The notes beneath the pieces are model-generated. The model saw nothing but the letters and a program-made list of their open reading frames with translations, did no database searches and was not told the DNA's origin. Shown one piece after another: positions 1-11,383 of a stretch of DNA of 64,000 nt (within the stretch, counting starts at the first letter, position 1; every line of letters begins with the position of its first letter). The position numbers and the translations under genes were made by a program. Origin of the DNA: Phlegmacium glaucopus (lineage: Eukaryota > Basidiomycota > Agaricomycetes > Agaricales > Cortinariaceae); assembly GCA_015039465.1 (NCBI GenBank), contig MU130378.1, forward strand, positions 2,691,219 through 2,755,218, written 5' to 3'.

Positions 1-661
1 GCCGTCAGTATAAAGTAAAGGCAGACAAGTGAGAATTATTATCATTGAAGTGGATCGGTCATCTTTCTCTGGTACTGCACCAACACGCCTGGATGAGGTT
101 CCATCGGCCAGCAATGGTGCCTCGGTTAACCGTATTAGCAGTGCTTAAAGTGTCATAGGGATTTGCCGCTGGTCTGCATCACAGAAGTAGGTTGTGGTGA
201 ATGATTAGCTTGCAAGCATGGCAGATTTTTTTTTTGCTCTTCTAAGCATTCAAATCAGACCTAAAATGCGGATTTTATGTCGTGTAATATGAGCCTCAAG
301 GCGGCGTTGAAGAAGGCACCAAAACCAAAGAGTTCTCCGCTTTCTAAACCCCCAACCTACGCTATCTTTTCGATTTTCTTATTGTAGTGTATGAGATCCT
401 TGACTCGTTATCAGAGAAGGCAATGATCATAATACTCGTGGCTAAGGTCAAGTTTTAAATCTTGATAAGTTGGCGCGAGAAATTGGTGTTGCAAGCAAAA
501 CCGTCCCCGATCAATGCAAAGGCATTGAAAACAAATACTTGACAACAAAGTACAGGCAAATTCACACCATCTCCTCACGGACCTCCTCACCAACACTTAG
601 GCGGACAAAGCAGTCGTTCAATCGTCCTATGGTCAGCCGTTGAGAACATCATTCTGCTATA
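1..661. other. Upstream region, no gene recognised
   Basis: No reading frame with a recognisable product and no RNA gene was found. Frames are short and interrupted. The last part is presumably the promoter and 5' leader of the zinc-finger gene that starts near 662; further upstream exons of that gene cannot be excluded. Confidence 0.5.
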
Positions 662-2167
662 ATGGTCCGGGCTATGGGTGCAACTGTTGTGAGTATCTTA
701 AATAACCGAGCATGGCCCATAACCTTTGTTACCTTTCGCAACCCTTCCAGACCGAAGAAAGGAAAGGAACAACGCTTAATACGAAGATATCTGTTAAGAA
801 GAAACCCAGCGTCTCTGGAATCTGGCCATGTAAAATCAACGGATGCAACAAGCAGTTTGCTAGGGAGGCTGATTTGAAACGACATCAAAGGACAACCAAG
901 TTACATTCCATGCCGAGCTAGTTCGTCTCTTCGCCGTTGATATATATATATAAAGTTGACATACCACCAGTGCATGCCCACAATGCGATGCCACTTTTAC
1001 GCGGGTAAGGCCGTTTCTCCTCTCTTGAGTTGAGCTTACCGATATCTTCATTCAGACGGATGCTCAACGGAGGCACCAAAAGTCAAGGTATTTGTTTAAT
1101 CTAATCTACAGTGCCAAGTTATCTGAATCGTTACAGACATAACGGTGTTATCATAGAAGCTATAGAGACGACTACTGAGGGTGATGAGAACAGCAGTTCT
1201 CGAAGTCGGAGCGGGACACCGCACTTTAAAAATAAAGACAATCCCAACGGTGTCCCTATCCAAGCGCATCAGGGTGTTCCAACAGCCACAGGGCCTTCTA
1301 GCTACTATCGGCAACATACCGCATTGATGAATCGTAAGTTGGCAATTCTCACAGTTGATGCTTTATTTCCTTATGCCCCCTATACAGCATACATCCCGCC
1401 ACGATTCCAGCATATGACGCAACATAATCAACTAGCTCATCCGACATCCTCAGCGCGGACGGCACCCCCTTGGCCAGGCTACCCTCACTGGCCGAGTGGT
1501 GTGCCACTCCCACCACCACCGCATATGAGCCCCATCAGCTATATACACCATCCTATGTGTTACCCCTCACCCCATTACCGCCCTCATACCACCGCTTATC
1601 CATCTCCTTCGCCTTCAGATTCCTCCCAGCAGCCAAATGGGGCAGGGTCCCGGAACTCACCATCTCATCCTGTCGTGTCGCCAAACGATACATCAACTAT
1701 CTCCTGCATCGATCCTGAACTAGACACCCACTCTGAACTAACGGCAGAGGACGTTGTGGCAGCTATGCGTGTTGTGATGAGCATGCAAGCTGAATCAGCC
1801 GAGAACGCCCAAGATCATGAAACGAAGCAGAGTGGCCATGGTTATCTAACTGCGTCGCAGAGTCTAGATAGAGACCATATGATGATAGCCGACAGCAACC
1901 GGGATCTGGAAGACAGACTGAACGGTCTACATAATTACAGCTCGTCGTTGGAACGTCCAGAACCGATGGAACATATGTTGACAGAAGATGGTGAACCAAT
2001 GCTGAATCCAGGTGCGTCTTTGCAATTCTTTCCCAATTCTAGTTGTGTTAATGATTCCGAATCATCGTACAGCCGAGTTATTGACTCAGGTAAGTTAGTA
2101 TGGTTTGGGCGAGATCTTGACTCTAAATGTTCCATAGGAATCACTTGCATCACCCCCACCTTCTTGA
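662..2167 (+). CDS. C2H2 zinc-finger protein, probable transcription factor
   Basis: Probable nuclear DNA-binding regulator. Hand-spliced exons are 662-688, 751-920, 971-1004, 1056-1087, 1137-1333, 1388-2011, 2073-2089 and 2138-2167, all with GT-AG introns and consistent phase, giving about 376 residues. Two C2H2 fingers lie near the N-terminus and both are assembled across introns: CKINGCNKQF...LKRHQRTTKLH, then CPQCDATFTR...RRHQKSRH. The second finger only becomes complete (Cys-x2-Cys-x12-His-x4-His) when three introns are removed, which supports the model. The remainder is rich in Pro, Ser and His and looks disordered, as in activation regions. The C-terminus is read as ...SLASPPPS; not removing the last two introns gives a hydrophobic tail that looks artificial. 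The start at 662 is the first ATG in phase. Targets are unknown. Confidence 0.75.
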
Positions 2168-2554
2168 CGAGCAATTTGGGCTGCTCTTGTTCCCTTTTTT
2201 TTTTATTGCTTTCGATCTTAACCTTTTTTTTTTGACGGACAATGAAACATAGTTTATTGTAAGCGGGGTTATAAGGTATGAAAGGGCAATCAATCGTTTA
2301 CATTATCAATGCCTCCTTAATGTCTCTAAATTCATCTGTTGGATTATAATTTCAGCCTTCCCATTTTTTCATCGCAGCTTCCGCCAACCGCAATCTTTTC
2401 ACTTAATGCTTCTTCAAACTGCTTTTTTGGAGATGCTTGTTATATTTTGAAATGGCCTTTCCCTGTACCATCAACTTGATAGCTTCAAAAGAAAATGTAT
2501 GTTCTAGATCACGTTTAACAGGGGTATGTAAATGTATTATATTATTTTTCTCGT
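2168..2554. other. Convergent intergenic region
   Basis: AT-rich spacer between the 3' ends of the zinc-finger gene and the adenosine kinase gene. It contains T-runs (near 2198-2232) that could serve 3' end formation. No gene is seen. Confidence 0.5.
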
Positions 2555-3903
2555 TCAGAGAATGTTAACCTTTGGCCATGGGTATTGCGGTCCAACCTGT
2601 TGAGATCACGATTATAACCATGATTGATAATTACCAACCGTTTCAAGAAAGCTTACCTGCTGAACACAAGCGCGGGCCAAAGCATGTCCAGCCAAAACGC
2701 AGTCGTCAAGGTTCTTGCCAGCAACAAGAGCACCCAGGAATCCTCCTGCAAAAGCATCACCAGCTCCATTAGTATCTACGAGCTGGCTATCCGCCAATGG
2801 GTCGACCTGGAACGTTTTTGGGCTATCGGGTTTATCGGAAGTTACTAACACAGTCTGATGGGCTCCCTGGGTGAAGATCACGATACGAGGACGGGAAGGA
2901 TTGGACTTGGGAAGGAGAGCGATGGAACGAGCGATCGCGGGGAGATCTTTGGCGTCGGGTAAGCCAGTTGCGCTTGCCCAAGCTGCGGCTTCAGATTCGT
3001 TTCCGATGACAACATCGGTGTGAGGAAGAATTTCTTGCAATTGTTTGGTGAAGAACTGAGGGATGAAGGGGGCAGAGAAGTTCATGACAAAGGTCTAAGT
3101 GATGATTTAGGTTAGTCGGAGGATTCTTGTTTACTATGGACAATGAAATTACCTTTCCAGCAGCAGCAGATTTGCTACTAAGTTCAAGAGCAGATTCCAC
3201 ACCGTGGGTCAAGAAGTATCCCTCGATATAATAGAATTTCGCGTTTTTGACCAGGGGAGCAACTTCTGGGGACAATAGATGGGACTTGTCGAACTTCTCA
3301 GCAATGCGCAAAGTAGTTACAAGAGAGCTAAAAAGAAAAACAAATGATTCAATAAAGAGCATACATATATACGAAAAAAAAAACGACATACCGCGAGTGC
3401 CCTGTGATGATGACGGCGCAAGCGCCTGTCTTCTCACCTTTCTTAACTTGGTACACTTGATCTAGACCCTCGCGTTTGTTGGCTTGCTTGAGTTGCTCAG
3501 CGAGGTCGTCATCACCGACGGTCCCGGTGTACACAACTGAACCAGGAGGAAGAACATACTAAACAAAAAAGATGCTCAGGATGCAAGGCGTTTGAATCAA
3601 AGGTTCGATCCCGACTCACTGCAGCACCTCGGGCGGCGTTTTGGGCCGCCCCACCAGCAACGTAGGTTACTTTATGCTCTTTAACAAGTTCATCGTAGCT
3701 TCAATGATATATGAAATCAAATTTTGAATTCAAAGCAAGAAGAAGAAGAAGAAAAAGTCGTACATTCCAGCATGCTTCTCCTCGGCCAAGATCGCATCAT
3801 CTGCTTTCAAGCCGTATTTCTTGAGCAGTTCTTCTCCATCCCTAACTTGCATATCTAGCAAGGGGTTTCCCATACAAAAAAGCGAGTATGTCGATCCTGT
3901 CAT
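2555..3903 (-). CDS. ADO1: Adenosine kinase (PfkB family), intact copy
   Basis: Phosphorylates adenosine to AMP with ATP in purine salvage and removes adenosine formed by the methyl cycle; cytosolic in the known family. Six exons splice in frame. The N-terminus has the substrate-binding signature MGNPLLDMQV, followed by the glycine-rich YVAGGAAQNAARGAA segment, and the C-terminal part has the PfkB signature DTNGAGDAFAGGF, whose Asp is the catalytic base in this family. The last short exon encodes VGPQYPWPKVNIL and the stop at 2555-2557. Length of about 340 residues fits the family. A close paralogue lies in opposite orientation at 13951-15282 and is frameshifted, so this copy is probably the working enzyme. 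Confidence 0.9.
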
Positions 3904-4925
3904 GGTTGATTTTGGTGGATGTAGAGATTAGAAAGACGATAGTAAAAAATTTGAGAAAGAATCGATGATCAATTCTAATTAAAGCATTTATCAGATTATC
4001 TTACTCCGAGTAATACACGACGGAATCCGGACATGATTTGACCGTCAATCCGGACAAGATTTGCGGGCAGCCAAGGGTAAATCGCCCAAAATCGCCTTCA
4101 AATGTACAAATATTTCCTCTAATTCATTCCAAGATCTCTGAACCTCAAGCTCAAGCACTGGGTATTGAACTTTCACGGCAAGATCTCTCACATTCCACAA
4201 GGGTGAAACACAGTTCAGGGCTGCTATCAAATTCTTTCGAAAGAGTGCGCGAAGTGGGATGAAGTTTTTTGAGCCCTAGAAGGCCTGATCCGGACAAAAT
4301 TGGGCCGAAAAATAGCTAGGCCAACGATCCGGACTTTTTTTGGAACCTGGTGCAATCCGGACAAGAATCGCACTGAATCGCTATTGCCTAGGTCCTCTAA
4401 TGGTGCAGGGAAGGCGTAGAGTTGAAATAGTAGTAGTATATAAGGCCAGGAAGCCTTGGACTCTTATACTCGACGGGCCGCAGCCCAAAGTTTTTCACTA
4501 TAATTTTTCAGTGGTAGTGTATATGATGTCCACTGTGACTATTTCAATGCCCAGCATATTTCCAGCATCTATGGATTCAAATTAGACAGAGGCCAGCCTG
4601 GCCAGGAGTCGCGTTCAAAATTTTACATGCGTGTCCAGGCCGTCTCACTGAACTGAGGCTAACAGAGCTCACTTCGCTCGAAAACAATTATCGAAAATTG
4701 CACATAAATGATTATTGAGATAACAATGAGAGGGCGGTATTGCAACGTAGCAGTCGTAATAGATACTGAGATGCATGGGTAACTGCAGAAGTGAATGCAA
4801 GTCTTCCTTCGACCAAAGTCTAAATAGGTATAATTGAAAGGAGATGAGGGCAAAGAGAAGGGTATACCTTAGAGAAGCGTGAGCACATAGCTTTTGATGG
4901 GTGTAGATACAAATGTCAGCGAAGA
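3904..4925. other. Intergenic region carrying CCGGACA repeats
   Basis: About 1 kb between the 5' end of the adenosine kinase and the 3' end of the next minus-strand gene. The left part holds the dispersed CCGGACA repeat listed separately. The right part (about 4380-4925) shows only short interrupted frames and is likely 3' untranslated sequence and spacer. Confidence 0.5.
4018..4375. repeat. Dispersed repeat with multiple CCGGACA/CCGGACT motifs
   Basis: The hexamer CCGGAC occurs repeatedly at about 4026, 4051, 4291, 4330 and 4355, mostly as (A/G)ATCCGGACA(A/T). The segment 4300-4375 (GAAAAATAGCTAGG...GATCCGGAC...GCAATCCGGACAA) is related to 38465-38540, which sits at the broken end of a duplicated LysM gene. 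This is most simply a fragment of a transposable element or MITE family. No terminal inverted repeats or target duplication could be defined. Confidence 0.5.
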
Positions 4926-6115
4926 TTAACAATGATATTGGCGCGGCGACAGTGAGTGTGTACGATTTTCAGTTGGAGAATGAGGCAACACCGTCCTTAG
5001 AGAGGAAACTGCCATGTTAGTGATACGACTGCTTGTTTCAGGCACGCTGTAGGGTGCGGAGTAAGCATGATATGAACTTGTGATTTGACGATAAGGTATT
5101 CGTGGCGACGTGGGAGACGCAGGAGACTCTGGTTCATCCAGAGGCGATTCAGGTCGCTGTGATGCACGTGCTTGTACCTCCCCTAAATGTCGGTGGGGAG
5201 AGATGGAGAGGCTGGGCAAAGTAGGCCTTTCATGAGGCTCCCTATGGACTTTAAGATGCTGAAGCAGATTATCGTGCCTATTAAAATACTTTTCACACTG
5301 AGGATGGCTGCATTGGAATGCTAGAAATAAAAAGTGAGCGAACCAATTGTGGCATGTAACTTTACAGCAAGGCTCACGTTTTTCATGAGTGTGAATGGAT
5401 CGAATATGACGTTTGAGATGTTCGCCACGGTGAAAACACTTGCCACAACCCTCTACTTGACAAATGTATAATCTTGTCGCCTTTTGATCCGTGGTGGTTC
5501 GGCTAGACTCCTGAGTAGGTACACGTCGGCCCCGACTTTTCTTCGTTAAGTTGGGAATGGGCGTGGGAAGTGTGGCTCGCGAACGGGGAAAACGAGCCTC
5601 CAGTTCGTGCTGATCGTCGGACGCAGGCGAGGCATGCCAGAAGGTAATCTGGGATGCATTGGGAGGGTCCCTGGAACTCGTGCTGACGGACCCGAGTGAG
5701 GGATGACGAGTGATGGGTAGTTTAGGACTCGACGATGAGGAGCTTTGTGTTCGAGTATCAAACTGTTCGTCAGTACTAGTAACAGATTTCTTTGGCTTCT
5801 TCCGACTCGTTGTCGCTTGTTTTTGTTGTTCCGCGTAAAAATCCGCGTCATCGGGTGCCCGGCGCTTCAACACAATTCCAGTCTGCGAACGAGTGTGTGG
5901 GCGGCTGGGTATAGAATGAGTCAAGCCAAGAGAGGTATTCCTTTTATCATCTTCATTGGAATCGATGCTCTGTTTAAACAGTGATTTTTTTTGAAGGACC
6001 GAGACATCTTCGTGTGACCAAAACATACCTCTGCCTCTTCTGAAGCGGGGCCTTCATCAACTCTATCAGATTGAATATGGGGTCGCTCACTCTCCATAGC
6101 ATTTTGGGAGCCCAT
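4926..6115 (-). CDS. C2H2 zinc-finger transcription factor
   Basis: Probable sequence-specific nuclear regulator. The start ATG (6113-6115) opens with MGSQNAMESERPH; an intron follows after SEEAE, and a second intron splits the finger pair. After splicing, two adjacent canonical C2H2 fingers appear: YICQVEGCGKCFHRGEHLKRHIRSIH, the linker THEKPFQ, then CSHPQCEKYFNRHDNLLQHLKVH. The linker THEKPF is the classic inter-finger sequence and is formed only when the intron is removed, which supports the model. The two-finger arrangement recalls Msn2/Msn4-type fungal stress regulators, but orthology cannot be claimed. The flanks are Ser/Thr/Pro-rich with basic patches (KKPKK) that could be nuclear localisation signals. 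It is divergently arranged with the GH47 gene at 6491. Confidence 0.8.
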
Positions 6116-6490
6116 TAAAGACCTCTTTCAGGATTTCTTCAAGTTGAACTAAGCAATAAAGATTTAATAGAAACTTGTTCAACGGGTCAATGCGAGAAAT
6201 TACATGAAATTTTGAACATAGTTACCAAGAATACGAATTAGTATAAAGAAAAAAAAATGGCAAATGCGTGCAGGAGAAAGGTGAATAGGGGTCTTGGAAA
6301 GCCCCTGAATCGAGGTTTTTCTTCCGCCTCGCCACGTGTGTAATTACGTAAACGATCATGATTTTAATCTGACAGTTGGCAGTGGCACCGAGTTTAGCAC
6401 CGAGTCCTGACATCGACAAATACGGTGGAGCAGGGAACTCTTTCGTCGATGACTAGAGCCCGTTGACAACCACCAACAAACAGCTATTAA
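6116..6490. promoter_or_regulatory. Shared divergent promoter region (zinc-finger gene / GH47 gene)
   Basis: 375 bases between two divergently transcribed start codons. It must contain the promoters of both genes. No clear TATA box or palindromic operator could be assigned, and no other gene is seen. Confidence 0.45.
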
Positions 6491-9180
6491 ATGAGCGAGA
6501 AACGCGTCCCAAAAAAGCTGAGGAAGAGCGCACAGGCTGCGTTAACGGCGCGGCAGAGGGAAGAGGTTTGTTCCAAGTTCATCCATGCAATATTGTTCGT
6601 GGAATTCATATACGATATAATTACAGGACACAGACACCTGGGGTGTCACTTGGATTACCTTATTTTGGATACCTGTATCAATTGCTGCCATAACTTATGC
6701 GTACTTGGTCTGGACTCCATTTGCACCGGTGGTTAGGATAACCTGACATGATGCCCTTAGAATCCAACAGTGTTCACCGACTTTATCAATAATTGGATTG
6801 GATTCTCTGAACACTACGATGGCACTCCGGTAGCCCATCAAGCTGTCTTCATAAGCAGCACAGCGGATGTTCCAAAACGAGACGCTATCGTTGAGGCTTT
6901 CAAAGTAAGTGATAGGCCTACAAACCAATTGCCTTCCTAAATTTGTCTGACAGCATTCATGGCACGCATATGGTAAGGTCATCTATCAACTTGAAACTTT
7001 CACAACTAGATACTTGAACGCTATTTACTAGCACGAGACGCAATGGGCGACGACGAGTATCATCCACTAGCTAAGAGAGGGTCAAATCTAACGGAAGCAG
7101 GTGGAATTGGCTATATGGTAGTCGACGTGATCGATACGTTGCAGTTGATGGACCTACAAGACGAATATTCTCGTGCTAGGCAATGGATCTCCGACAAGCT
7201 GTCTTTTGAACGCAATGATACATTCAGCGTATTTGAGGTACTCCCTACTAATACAATCCTACTTTCATACCAATAACTATCTTTTCAGACAACCATAAGA
7301 GTATTGGGTGGCTTGCTCTCGGCCTATCATTTGTCAGGAGGAGACTCTCTTTACCTGGAAAAGGCAATAGAACTAGCAGATAGGATGCTACCTGCATTCA
7401 ACACTCCTTCTGGTCTTCCCTTACCCGTCATCAATTTGGCTTTACGCAAAGGTCTTCATACAAAAGATTTTCCTGGATTATCCAGTATAGCCGAAGTCGC
7501 GACATTGCAACTTGAGTTCCGCTACTTGAGCCACTTGACTGGGAATGAAGAGTATTGGCAGGCGGTCGAGAAGGTGAGGCGTCTGGCTACTCTACGTTAC
7601 TCTTTTGATATCCGATTTGTAGGTGATGCAAGTAGTGAAAAGGGCCCAGTTGCCTCATGGTTTAGCGTCGGTTTTCTTGAGGTATAAATTAATGGATTAT
7701 CCGCCTTTTTGATCGTTCAACCATTCATAGTATTGAAGAGGGACAATATGAAATATCTACCATTCGCCTTGGATCACGGGGGGACTCGTTCTATGAGTAT
7801 TTGCTGTAAGTTGACTTGTCTTTTTTTAACCATGAGGTTTTCAATTATTCTTTGGACAGCAAACAATATCTGCAGACTGTACTTTACCTCCTATCGTCCG
7901 AAATATCCCAACTTACAATCTCTTCTAGAACAAGTCAGAGCTGGTGTATCGTCAGGTGCGTCCTTTATCAATGTCTCGATTAGACACAACTAACAAAATA
8001 CCTTTAACAGATGTATACCGAATCAATGGATGGAATTCATAAATATCTGATCCAACAGAGCATAACCAAAATGACATATACTTCAGAGTTAATCCCCGAA
8101 AGTGGAAAGGACGGACAGATGTAAAATTCCAAATAACTTAGACGTTATCCCCATCATTCTGATATTTCTTTGAAGATCATGGCGACTTACTCCAAAACAA
8201 GACCATCTTGTCTGTTTTCTCGGAGGATCGTTGATGCTAGGTGCAACTCGCACTGGTGCATTATCAGAAACCGAACCTGTATCTGTACCACCCCATCCGA
8301 ATGAGTTATCAGAAATCGGCAAGAGGGATTGGAAAACTGGCGTGGAACTTGTCAGGACGTGCATGAACACACATGATACTGCGACGTACGTCTCCGTTTA
8401 TTTTATAGTTAATTGTTGCATACCTGAGTGCGATCGTTTCGTCAAGTGGTCTGTCACCGGAAATTGTGTATTTTAGAATTCATAGCGATGGAATGGACGG
8501 ATATGCAATGATGCCTTCGGATTGGTATATTAAGGGCGCAACGTAAGACTTGCTTCGTTATATTCCTTTTTTTTTCTTTTTCTGAACCAGTAATCTCTCC
8601 AGTCCAGATGTGTTCCCCCCTTACGACGCACGATACATGCTGCGGTAAGTCTTACTCCCAGAGCACCTTGTGTACTCACCCCAACATTTCTACAGCCCAG
8701 AAACGGTCGAATCTCTATTCATTGCGTACAGATTGACAGGTGATCAGCTGTATCGTGATCATGGCTGGAGGATATTCCAAGCCATTGAAAAGCATTGTCG
8801 TGTAGAAAGTGGGGGATATGCCAGCATTATTAATGTGGATGAATCTCCCGCAAGGCAAGAGGACAAGATGGAGACATTCTTCTTGGTTTGCTTATCTCTG
8901 GCGATGCATAAAATGCCGATGCTGACATGCTCTTGTTTATCAGAGTGAGACTTTGAAATACCTGTTCTTGTTGTTCGAGGATCCGAATGTTATACCGCTA
9001 GATAGTGGGTCTTCTGAAATTTGGTCTTGGGATACAAATGACTCAACTTGAATTCTTATAGAATATGTTTTCAACACGGAGGTATGTCTTGATATTGGTT
9101 CAATTTATGTGAAGGTTGACTTGCATCAGGCTCACCCTTTCCCAATATTTAACCCAACGATTCGTACAGGAGTGTCATAG
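6491..9180 (+). CDS. Class I alpha-1,2-mannosidase, GH47, type II membrane protein
   Basis: Trims alpha-1,2-linked mannose from N-glycans in the ER or Golgi. The N-terminus MSEKRVPKKLRKSAQAAL is basic and is followed after an intron by a hydrophobic anchor (WITLFWIPVSIAAITYAYLV), as in type II ER/Golgi mannosidases. The luminal domain has GH47 landmarks in order: AFKHSWHAY, DEYHPL, NLTEAGGIGYMVVDVIDTLQL, FETTIRVLGGLLSAYHLSGGD, FRYLSHLTGNEEYW, the Cys and ESGG segment (CRVESGGYASI), ETFFLSETLKYLFLLF and the closing TEAHPFP, whose Thr lies in the Ca2+-binding site of the family. Many short introns interrupt the gene; some junctions (7690-8660) were not resolved exactly. The stop is at 9178-9180. 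Whether it is an MNS1-type trimming enzyme or an EDEM-like protein cannot be decided. Confidence 0.85.
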
Positions 9181-9343
9181 AAAATGTACTGTTCATAATT
9201 TATGTATCATTAATTTATCGACTTCCATTTTTTTCACTGCTTCAGGCTAGCCGGATCTGGTGCGCATGATTCATGATAACATAAGTAGTGTCGAAATCAT
9301 ACGATACAGAGCATATATGTAGTTAAAGCAAACATCGATTAGT

Positions 9344-10214
9344 TTACTCTTCCTCTTCTTCGTCACCACCCTCCTCCTTCTTAGCAGCCGCGGCGGCGCG
9401 CTTTCGCTTAACGCGGCCAGGACGGCCTCCACCGTAGGGAGAGGTCAGGGCGAAGTCAATGTGCTTTTGGGAGTCGAGACGGACAACAAATGAAGGAACG
9501 TCGACGATCTGCTTGCCAACGCTGTGTGGTATAGACAATGTCAAAAATGTAAACTTGGGTCTGAAGCACAAGATTCTATCGCACCGAATATGTCTTTGTC
9601 TAATCAAAACACGCGCATGGTGAATGCTCTTTGCCAATCCGCTCTTGAACACTTGAGTCTGCAGACGTCTCTCCAAGAAATCTTCGATCTTGAGAGCCAA
9701 CACGTAATCCAGACGCATACGGGACTCGTCGAGCACACCGATACGGACAAGACGACGAATGAGAGCGTTTCCTTCAAAGAGACGTTTGGGATCTTTGTCG
9801 TCGAGTTTAAGCAGCTCACGAGCAGCACGACGAATTTTGGATAGAAGAAGAGCGATACGCCAGATCTCACGCTTGTTGCGTAGACCATACTCTCCTGCGA
9901 GCTAGATAACGAAGATGGTTTATACCATATACCGCGGTACCAAAAAAAAAGTTTGAAACCATACCTTCAATTCGGCATCGAGACGAGCTGATCCGAAAGG
10001 ACGACGGGGGACTTTATAACTGTAAAGTTATGAAAGACAACAATGGGGAGCATTGGCTTATAATCAGCACAACTGCTACACCCTCCACATAGAAGTGGAT
10101 CTTGATGAAATCAATGTATGCAACTCACGTCTTGCTGTGGTTCCGTGGAGCCCTAATACATTCATTAATACCTTAACGATCTCCATAATATTATCGAGAA
10201 CAATACCTGGGCAT
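9344..10214 (-). CDS. RPS9: 40S ribosomal protein uS4 (S9)
   Basis: Structural protein of the small cytosolic ribosomal subunit that binds 18S rRNA and contributes to decoding accuracy. Exon 1 is only MPR (ATG at 10212-10214); then [42 protein letters not shown], the S4 RNA-binding region ([38 protein letters not shown]) and [20 protein letters not shown]. The C-terminus ends in a Lys/Arg and Ala-rich stretch followed by an acidic tail of Glu residues. All these are hallmarks of eukaryotic uS4. Introns include one in the middle of the S4 domain. The gene is divergent from eL21 across a 260-base promoter, which fits coordinate control of ribosomal protein genes. Confidence 0.93.
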
Positions 10215-10474
10215 TTTTTTTTTATCTTGAGGGGGTCGGCGAGGAAAAGGGTTACGGACAACGCGCCAAAAGCTTTGCTTGTGAACCAAAGGAGACCAAA
10301 TAGAATAGACTTCACCGCCACAACTGTACAGCACCAAAGCCAGCCACTCGGAGTTCTCCGAGTGCTCACCAAATCTCGACTTCCTCGACACCGCATCCGA
10401 CAACGACAACACCCACTGTAAGTATCAATCATTGCTGGAAACGTTGTATAAGCTGAATATTATTGATAGTCAAG
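10215..10474. promoter_or_regulatory. Divergent ribosomal-protein promoter (uS4 / eL21) with 5'UTR intron
   Basis: Only 260 bases separate the uS4 and eL21 start codons. On the eL21 side a probable intron lies in the untranslated leader (GTAAGTATCAATC at about 10420 to TTGATAG at about 10470), ending five bases before the eL21 ATG. Leader introns are common in fungal ribosomal protein genes. Specific factor sites were not assigned. Confidence 0.55.
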
Positions 10475-11125
10475 ATGCCTCACTCATTCGGTTACCGTGC
10501 GCGTACGCGCCATATGTTCAAGCGGGGCTTCAAGGGTACGCTTCATTATCAAGATGATGGAGAACTTTATTGACTTTGTGAATTTCGATCTTGAATTTTA
10601 GAGCACGGTCCCGTAAAACTGTCTACGTTCCTCATCAACTACCATGTAGGGGATATTGTTGATATCAAAGCAAACGCTGCGCAACAAAAGGGCATGCCCC
10701 ACAAATATTACCATGGGTGTGTTTCTACGATTGTCAAATAGATCCAAGCGCTGATTATGAACCGAAGACGCACCGGAATCGTGTACAACGTCACCCCATC
10801 TGCTGTCGGTGTCATCGTGTACAAGGTCGTTGGAAACCGTTACCTGGAGAAGCGTGTTAACCTCCGTGTTGAACATGTTCGCCATTCAAAATGCCGTCAA
10901 GAATTTTTGGACAGGGTGAAGAGCAATCACGAGGCGCATGTTGCTGCTAAGGCAAGCGGCAGTAAGTAACTTTTCGTTGACATTCGTCCTCGATGATGAC
11001 AAAAACGATTAGCACGAGTGAATTTGAGACGCATTCATGTTCTCCCTCGGGAGGCACGCACTGTTTCGACTGCTCAAAACGCTCCCCAAACGATGGTTCC
11101 TGTTCGTTACGAGACAACAATCTAG
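10475..11125 (+). CDS. RPL21: 60S ribosomal protein eL21
   Basis: Structural protein of the large cytosolic ribosomal subunit. Four exons splice in frame: MPHSFGYRARTRHMFKRGFK, then EHGPVKLSTFLINYHVGD and IVDIKANAAQQKGMPHKYYHG, then RTGIVYNVTPSAVGVIVYKV and VGNRYLEKRVNLRVEHVRHS, and a last exon TRVNLRRIHVLPREARTVST ending ...MVPVRYETTI. Introns lie within GFK/EHG, HG/RTG and SG/TRV codons. The length of about 160 residues and all the conserved blocks (KG-x-PH-KYYHG, GN-x4-KR-x-N-x-R-x-EH-x-R-S) match the eL21 family. The start ATG follows a leader intron. Stop TAG at 11123-11125. Confidence 0.95.
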
Positions 11126-11383
11126 ATGGGTTGGATGCTTGAGTTTTGTTTTTTTTTATCTTCCTATGCACGGCTGTACGTTGTTTACCTACTTCGCTTT
11201 ATGCCCATGCAACATGCCAAAAAAAGATGAATTCAAAGTCGCCCAGGAAGTGAGCCTAGGGACTACCTAGCGAGACATTTAATTGTGAGGTATGATATAA
11301 GAGGAATGCTGTATAGGGACAAGCCATAAATAGAATCACCCTGTCGCGGACCATCTGGCGCTTCTTCTTATCACACTCTAATA

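Noticed and set aside
1388..2235. Zinc-finger gene ending in a hydrophobic tail at 2235
   Set aside because: That end appears only if two good introns (2012-2072 and 2090-2137) are left in. Removing them gives a normal hydrophilic C-terminus.
3585..3625. tRNA T-arm-like string AAAGGTTCGATCCCGA
   Set aside because: It lies inside an adenosine kinase intron and no matching acceptor stem, D arm or anticodon stem is present.
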